From Hysterangium stoloniferum (Eukaryota > Basidiomycota > Agaricomycetes > Hysterangiales > Hysterangiaceae): a stretch of 64,000 nt of DNA. Shown here piece after piece: positions 58,773-64,000 of the stretch. Position numbers and translations under genes: made by a program. The stretch lies in NCBI GenBank assembly GCA_015178975.1, contig WHVD01000143.1:62001-126000 (forward strand). The letters run 5' to 3'. The first letter of the stretch is position 1. Every line of letters starts with the position of its first letter. The notes under the pieces were generated by a model that worked only from the letters and a program-made list of their open reading frames with translations, searched no databases and was not told the origin of the DNA.

Positions 58773-60788
58773 TTACGCGACGGCACCGGGCGCGTAGGTT
58801 CCTGGGATAGGAATATCCCTTCCGTCTGCATCCTTTGCAGGAGTAATGTCAAAAGTCTTAATAATATATGCGGCTGCGATAAACAGTGTGTTGCTGGCTA
58901 AGTAACGGCCCGGGCAAATTCTGCGAATAGATTCCAATTGTCAACAAAAAGAGTCTCACATTACTGTCTGTCTACCTACCTACGACCGAACCCCCACTGT
59001 GCCGTAGGTAACGGCTCGTTGCGCTCCAGATAACGTTCGGGATCAAATGCCTCTGGATTCTTATAGACCGCCGGATCGTGTAACATTGCCCTGAACATGA
59101 TGCATGAGATAATTGTACGATTCCAGCATCAAGAACTAACCAGGCATCTCCAATAACAACACTGCCTTTGGGAATATAGAAATCACCATATATATCATCC
59201 CTGGCAGTGGTGTGGGCAACACTAAAGGGTAAAGTCGGGCGCCATCGATGTGTCTCCTCGCAGAAAGCGTTCAAATAAGGCATATCACGGCGATCAGCCA
59301 TCGTTGGGAGTCGATCTCCAACAACGCTGTCCACTTCATCACGAGCCTTGAGTTGCATCTCTGGATAAAGCGCGAGTGCGAGGATTATGTATATCAACGA
59401 AGACAGACTCTGTATGTGGTAGAAATAACTCCAGTAAGCTCCTCTACAAAGTACTAAACATATAGACATAAAGCGTACAGTTCCGGCACCGGCAGCGTAC
59501 GCCATTCCAGTAACATTTTTGATGACGAGTTCTTGATCCGCAGTGACATTACCGGAAAGTTGAAGTTTGGTGAGACTTGATTCCATAATAGATGGCTGAG
59601 CCGTTCCATTTGCCTTGAAAAATTTCCGCTTATTAGCATGCTTTAGATTGGGCTGGCATTATAGTCTTACCATCGCCTCCTTGACTATCTTGAAGGGCAT
59701 GTCGGCAACTTCCATGGTTGGCTTGCGGTAGGTTTGGATCATTCGCTTGAAGCCTGCACCTGGAAACCATCCTGGTAGATATTTCACTAATAATTGACTT
59801 ACGTATTAGGGGTTAGGTTGAGATTGGGGAATAATTGTACGAACCGCTGGTAGGAAGCAGGTCCACAAGACAGCTTCCGGGATTCATGAACAGGGCCACA
59901 CCAACTAATGCGATTGAGATAATTTCCACGTAAGGGTCATTCTTGGGCTTCAATTTTAAACCGTACGTGACCTATAATGTTCAAGCAATCGATAAGGGTA
60001 GATACGGACAATTTATCTCAAACACAAGTATACCTCCATGATGATGGAAGCTGCATAGTGCCGACAATGATCCACGAATTCGTCCGGGTCTTCGTATAAA
60101 CTGCGTACTAATTCTCTGAAGCAAAATAGATACTTTCGTGGTGATCGCAACAGCTTACAGCAACTGACCTAGCAGCATTTTGTTGCACGGCATGGTAATC
60201 GGCCACAGCATTGGCATTAACATACTGATGTAAGGTCTTCCGGTGCCATCTCCACCAATCTCCATAGCGCATAAAGGCGATATTGAAATCCCAGCCCATC
60301 CTACTGAAGTTATCAACATCCTTCAGACTTAAAGTACGTTGACGCGCACAGGTTTATCATCATGGCAGGAAAGCGATCAGAATATATCTTGGACCGCTTA
60401 TCAAATAGCTGGTGGGCGATCGCAGAAGAAGATACGAATATTATACGTGTCCCCAAAAGATCGACAGACATCATGTCACCTACAGTGCTTAAGCAGCATC
60501 TCAGCAACGGAGAAATCGGACTCGTACCATACTGTTGTCGCCACTTGTCCACGGCTTGTCGATCGTACAGTTTGGACATTACTCCTATATTGCCTATGAC
60601 AGGTAAACCTGGAGGGCCTGGGGGGAGCTGTAGGCCTGCATGCCACATATCAGTGAGTTGCTTCGCAATGGTGACGGGGCCGCACCAGTAGGAACGGGAT
60701 TCTTCCGATTAACCAAGTAACTGACGAGACAGAGACCAATACTAATAACGAGCGATATATCGTAGATAATATTTCCAGTCGTCAGCAT
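58773..60788 (-). CDS. cytochrome P450 (CYP64-like family), copy B, apparently intact
   Basis: Membrane-anchored heme monooxygenase. It starts MLTTGNIIYDISLVISIGLCLVSYLV (membrane anchor). An intron after PVPTG leads to LQLPPGPPGLPVIGN, then DMMSVDLLGTRIIF, YSDRF, MGWDFNIAFMRYGDWWRWHRKTLHQ (C helix), HYAASIIMEVTYG, LPGWFPGAGFKRM, the I helix YAAGAGTSLSSL, EETHRW (ExxR), DPAVYKNPEAFDPERYLE and WGFGRRICPGRYLA (heme loop with Cys, split by an intron). It ends IPGTYAPGAVA-TAA at 58773-58775. About ten introns join in frame, giving close to 500 residues. The sequence resembles O-methylsterigmatocystin oxidoreductase-like P450s of basidiomycetes. The I-helix acid before Thr reads Gly. Substrate is unknown. 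Confidence 0.85.
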
Positions 60789-60990
60789 CTTGAATTCAAG
60801 TGAGGGGGAAACGTCGGTATCGGTGTTATGTGCGTATAGCCGATTGGAGAAGGTTTGACGTGAATTTCCTCGCACTATGTCTGACACACCATGGGATTGA
60901 CGGATGGCATCGAAGTGTTCGCTTCGGGCCGTAAGCGGATGCCACACAATTTCCCAGGGATCATACCTAAGACTATCTTCCGTGAATCTC

Positions 60991-61186
60991 CATCAGGAAA
61001 GTGGGAAGATCAGTAAGTATGCCGTCTATATTGTCTAGAGCCATCTAGGAGATAGCTCGGCTAGACACGGCTAGACACACTACTTTCGCGAGATCCCTAT
61101 TTACTAATCGGTATAAAGGCTTACTATCGATCTAGGGAGGCTAGAGAGGCTATATAATGGGTGTAGACATTCCCAAATCCCTGATG
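60991..61186. mobile_element. short MITE, copy 2 (196 bp), with sister empty site
   Basis: The same element as at 50435-50633, inserted upstream of P450 copy B. Flanks read ...AATC-TC on the left and TC-CCTTTTC on the right. The matching place upstream of copy A (about 57462) reads CATCTCCCTTTTC without the element. The empty site shows that the element duplicated 2 bp (TC) on insertion, after the tandem units had separated. Confidence 0.9.
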
Positions 61187-61943
61187 TCCCTTTTCTTGCC
61201 AAGCTTGGTATCACGCTAACCCATTATTAGCGGCCGTTGCTGCAATCTTCAGCCTCAACTTTCACAAGGCCTGAGCTTTGAGAAACCTTTGAAGGTTGGG
61301 AAATAGGAGAACGGCAGCTCTGCTGTATATGCGTGGGAGCTCAGGAGGGTGGGCTCTTAGCTTGTGTACATTTTTTTCTTCTCACAATTTATATTACAGG
61401 GTTTCCCCGGAAACCTTGTCCAAACTTTTTTCTTCTGTAAAATAGGCGACCACCCGTATGACTTTTGTTTGAAACTATCTACGTGAAAGCAGCCACTACC
61501 CTGTGCATATCCTGTCCTAAATCCATGCCACTGCTCCTCCATATGCCCGGTCAGAAGAATCATCTTCTCGTAGTGAGACTAAGGATACTTCAAACAAAGC
61601 ACCACTCATGGGCTCTTCAGCATCCTCTCATAAGATATGAAAGCAATATCCATGTAATTCTTTAAACATTAAACTGTTTATACTAGGTGATGTTCCCTAT
61701 AAATATTGAAGAAGAAGCTGATAATACGTCCTGGTGACATCTTCGTCATAGAGAATAACGTCCTTCTGCTAATAGACACAGAGTAAGTCACTCACCGCAG
61801 TTTCAGAACTGAAAATATTATAGAGTTGCCTAAGACTTTAACGTCGACTGTACCAGGAAGTCATTTTAAGAAGAATCCCCCCCCCCCCTTCCCCCCCAAT
61901 CGAGGGTATCCCGATCACCGCGCATCAGCATCTTAGCAACATT

Positions 61944-62109
61944 TATTGAGTTACGAGTATTGAAGGACCAAGCGCTGGAACGAGTTGAGCCGCACGTATG
62001 ATGCAACTTATGATGCATTGATCCACTTAGTAAATAAACTCTATCCACATGTACCATATATGTACGATAGTTAGTGTAAAAGAACAATAGCAACAGAAAC
62101 CTGATCTAT
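61944..62109. mobile_element. 166-bp insertion of unknown family in unit 3
   Basis: Unit 3 carries 166 bp that unit 2 lacks. Unit 2 reads CTTAGCAACATTTTGACAG (about 58180). In unit 3 the insert lies between two copies of ACATT (61939-61943 and 62110-62114), a 5-bp target duplication. The insert begins TATTGAGTTACG and ends CTGATCTAT. No open frame or internal symmetry was seen. It could be a short non-autonomous element or the end piece of a larger one. Confidence 0.65.
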
Positions 62110-62695
62110 ACATTACGACAGTAAATTCAAGACTCCAGACGGAAAACCTGATCCCCGTTTGTTGGTGTGCGTTGGAGGTGCTCCGTTCAGAAGCTACAGC
62201 CATGAAAATTATTACACCGTCGAAGGAGGGACGAATTATTATTGGTGTGATATATGCCCCTCCGAGTCGGTGTCAATACTTGTGTTAATTAACCACTTTC
62301 GCTGTCCCCTGATTCAAGCTCTTCACGCCTTGTCATTGTAAAAACGTGACGCTGCGTCCCGGTGTATACCAAGACTCAATTGGACATAGTTGTGATGCGA
62401 CTTGCCATTTATGTTATCCCTGCATAGTTGAATCTCTTGTGTTCGATCTCCAACTATGGAGTTTCAATTATACTGCGTTGTATACCTGATACCCGCTACA
62501 CGAGTAAGAACGGTCGTATAATTTGATAATGCTTTTAAGCTACTGTTATATCCAAAACATATACATAAGAGAACCTCAGTTTTTCAAGATGAGTTTCTCA
62601 GCCCCAGATCGTGGTTTGATGCTGCATTTGAAAGAATCAGGTACCCTATAAAGAAATAAATAAGGAATGAATGAACAACAGCAAAGAGCACGAAT

Positions 62696-64000
62696 TTACG
62701 CGACGACACCGGGCGCGTAGGTTCCCGGGATAGGAATATCCCTTCCGTCTGCATCCTTTGCAGGAGTAATGTCAAAAGTCTTAATAATATATGCGGCTGC
62801 GATAAACAGTGTGTTGTTGGCTAAATAACGGCCGGGGCAAATTCTGCGAATAGATTCCAATTGTCAACAAAAGGAGTCTCACATCTGTGAAGCCTGTCTA
62901 CCTACCTACGACCGAATCCCCACTGTGCCGTAGGTAACGGCTCGTTGCGCTCCAGATAACGTTCGGGATCAAATGCCTCTGGATTCTTATAGACCGCCGG
63001 ATCGTGTAACATTGTCCTGAGCATGATGCGTGAGATAATTGTGCGATTTCAAGCATCAAGAACCAACCAGGCATCTCCAACAACAACACTGCCTTTGGGG
63101 ATATAGAAATCACCATATATATCATCTCTGACAGTAGCGTGGGCAACCCCAAAGGGTAAAGTCGGGCGCCATCGTTGTGTCTCCTCGCAGAAAGCGTTCA
63201 AATAAGGCATATCACGGCGATCAGCCATCGTTGGGAGTCGATCTCCAACAACGCTGTCCACTTCAGCACGAGCCTTGCGCTGCTTCTCTGGATAAAGAGC
63301 AAGTGCAAGGATTATGTATATCAACGAAGACAGACTCTGTATGGGGTAGAAATAACTCCAGTAAGCTCCTCTACAGGGCACTAGACATATAGACACAAAG
63401 CATACAGTTCCGGCACCGGCAGCGTACGCCACTCCAGTAACATTTTTGATGATGAGTTCTTGATCCGCAGTGACATTGCCGGAAAGTTGAAGTTTGGTCA
63501 TACCTGATTCCAGAACAGATGGCTGAGCCGTTCCATTTGCCTTGAAAATTTTCCGCTTATTAGCATGTTTTTGATTGGGCTGGCATTATAGTCTTACCAT
63601 CGCGTCCTTGACTATCCTGAAGGGCATGTCAGCAACTTCCATGGTTGGCTTGCGGTGGATTTGGATCATTCGCTTGAAGCCTGCACCTGGAAACCATCCT
63701 GGTAGATATTTCACTAATAATTGACTACGTATTAGGGGGTTAGGTTGAGATTAGGGAATGATTGTACGAACCGCTGGTAGGAAGCAAGTCCACAAAACAG
63801 CTTCCGGGAATCATGAACAGGGCCAAACCAACTAATGCGATTGAGATAATTTCCACGTAAGGGTCATCCTTGGGCTTCAATTTCAAACCGTACATGACCT
63901 ATAATGCGCAAGCAACCGATAAGGGTCGATACGGAAAATTTATCTAAAACAAGTATACCTCCATGATGATGGAAGCTGCATAGTAACGACAATGATCCAC
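62696..64000 (-). CDS. cytochrome P450, copy C, partial (runs off the window)
   Basis: The 3' two thirds of a third P450, closely similar to copy B: HYAAS-equivalent sequence at the window edge, LPGWFPGAGFKRM, GMTKLQLSGNVTADQELIIKNVTG, YAAGAGT (same Gly in the I helix), LSSLIYIILALALYPEKQ, EVDSVVGDRLPTMADRRDMPYLNAFCEETQRW (ExxR kept) and WGFGRRICPGRYLA. The stop is at 62696-62698. Splice sites match copy B, and no break was found in the visible part. The N-terminal third lies beyond 64000. Confidence 0.83.

Larger units (their letters stand above)
55290..64000. repeat. three tandem P450-bearing duplication units
   Basis: Large direct repeats. Unit 1 is about 55290-57960, unit 2 about 57960-61700, unit 3 about 61700 to the window end. 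Each unit starts with a CTGATAATRC...CATCTTCGTCATA block and carries the same intergenic sequence (CGTCGAAGGAGGGAC, TCAATTGGACATA) before a minus-strand P450. The gene is followed by its upstream region with the CTCTGCTGTATATGCGTGGGA and TAAGATATGAAAGCAATAT blocks. Unit 1 is shorter because of internal deletion. Unit 2 has a 196-bp MITE and unit 3 a 166-bp insertion, each missing from the sister units. Units 2 and 3 are more alike than either is to unit 1, so the array grew in at least two steps. Confidence 0.88.

Noticed and set aside
1-64000. tRNA or other structured RNA genes
   Set aside because: Looked for GGTTCGA-type T-arms with matching acceptor stems and found none convincing. A covariance-model search (tRNAscan-SE, Infernal) would be decisive.

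Overview
The window looks like a nuclear contig of an agaricomycete (mushroom-forming) basidiomycete. The evidence is short introns of about 35-80 bp in nearly every gene, a C2-NACHT-WD40 NLR, a tandem group of CYP64-like P450s, an agaric-type tyrosine recombinase, and a compact block of fungal housekeeping genes. No tool was run. Gene names rest on protein motifs read by eye, and exon borders come from following GT/AG signals and reading frame.

Layout. (1) 0-9.2 kb: a fragment of the UPR kinase gene ire1 (minus), an apparently intact NLR with 16 very similar WD40 repeats (plus), then a fragment of kre33 (plus). (2) 9.2-20.95 kb: an approximately 11.7-kb composite insertion that splits the kre33 fragment. 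It has imperfect inverted termini and an imperfect 8-bp flanking repeat. Inside are a 165-bp tandem repeat, a tyrosine recombinase gene, a decayed BEM46-like hydrolase, and a Tc1/mariner copy that itself contains a 694-bp foldback MITE. (3) 21-25.1 kb: the rest of the kre33 fragment, a LINE reverse-transcriptase scrap and a longer ire1 pseudogene. (4) 25.6-49 kb: the conserved block, in order kre33 (+), unknown gene (-), prp1/PRP6 (+), sub1/PC4 (-), rtt109 (+), forkhead gene (-), ABC1/UbiB-family mitochondrial protein (-), F-box-like gene (+), secreted PEBP protein (-). (5) 49-55.3 kb: gene-poor DNA with one MITE and one P450 relic. (6) 55.3-64 kb: three tandem units of about 2.7-3.9 kb, each carrying a P450 on the minus strand. 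One is deleted and dead, one looks intact, and one runs off the window.

Connections. The pair ire1(-)/kre33(+) occurs twice in the same order and orientation (about 0.25-21.2 kb and 23-29.5 kb). This implies a local segmental duplication, whose left copy was then taken apart by insertions and is now flanked and filled by the NLR and mobile DNA. The housekeeping genes serve ribosome biogenesis (kre33), splicing (prp1), transcription (sub1) and H3K56 acetylation (rtt109). The left third and the right end are fast-evolving accessory DNA.
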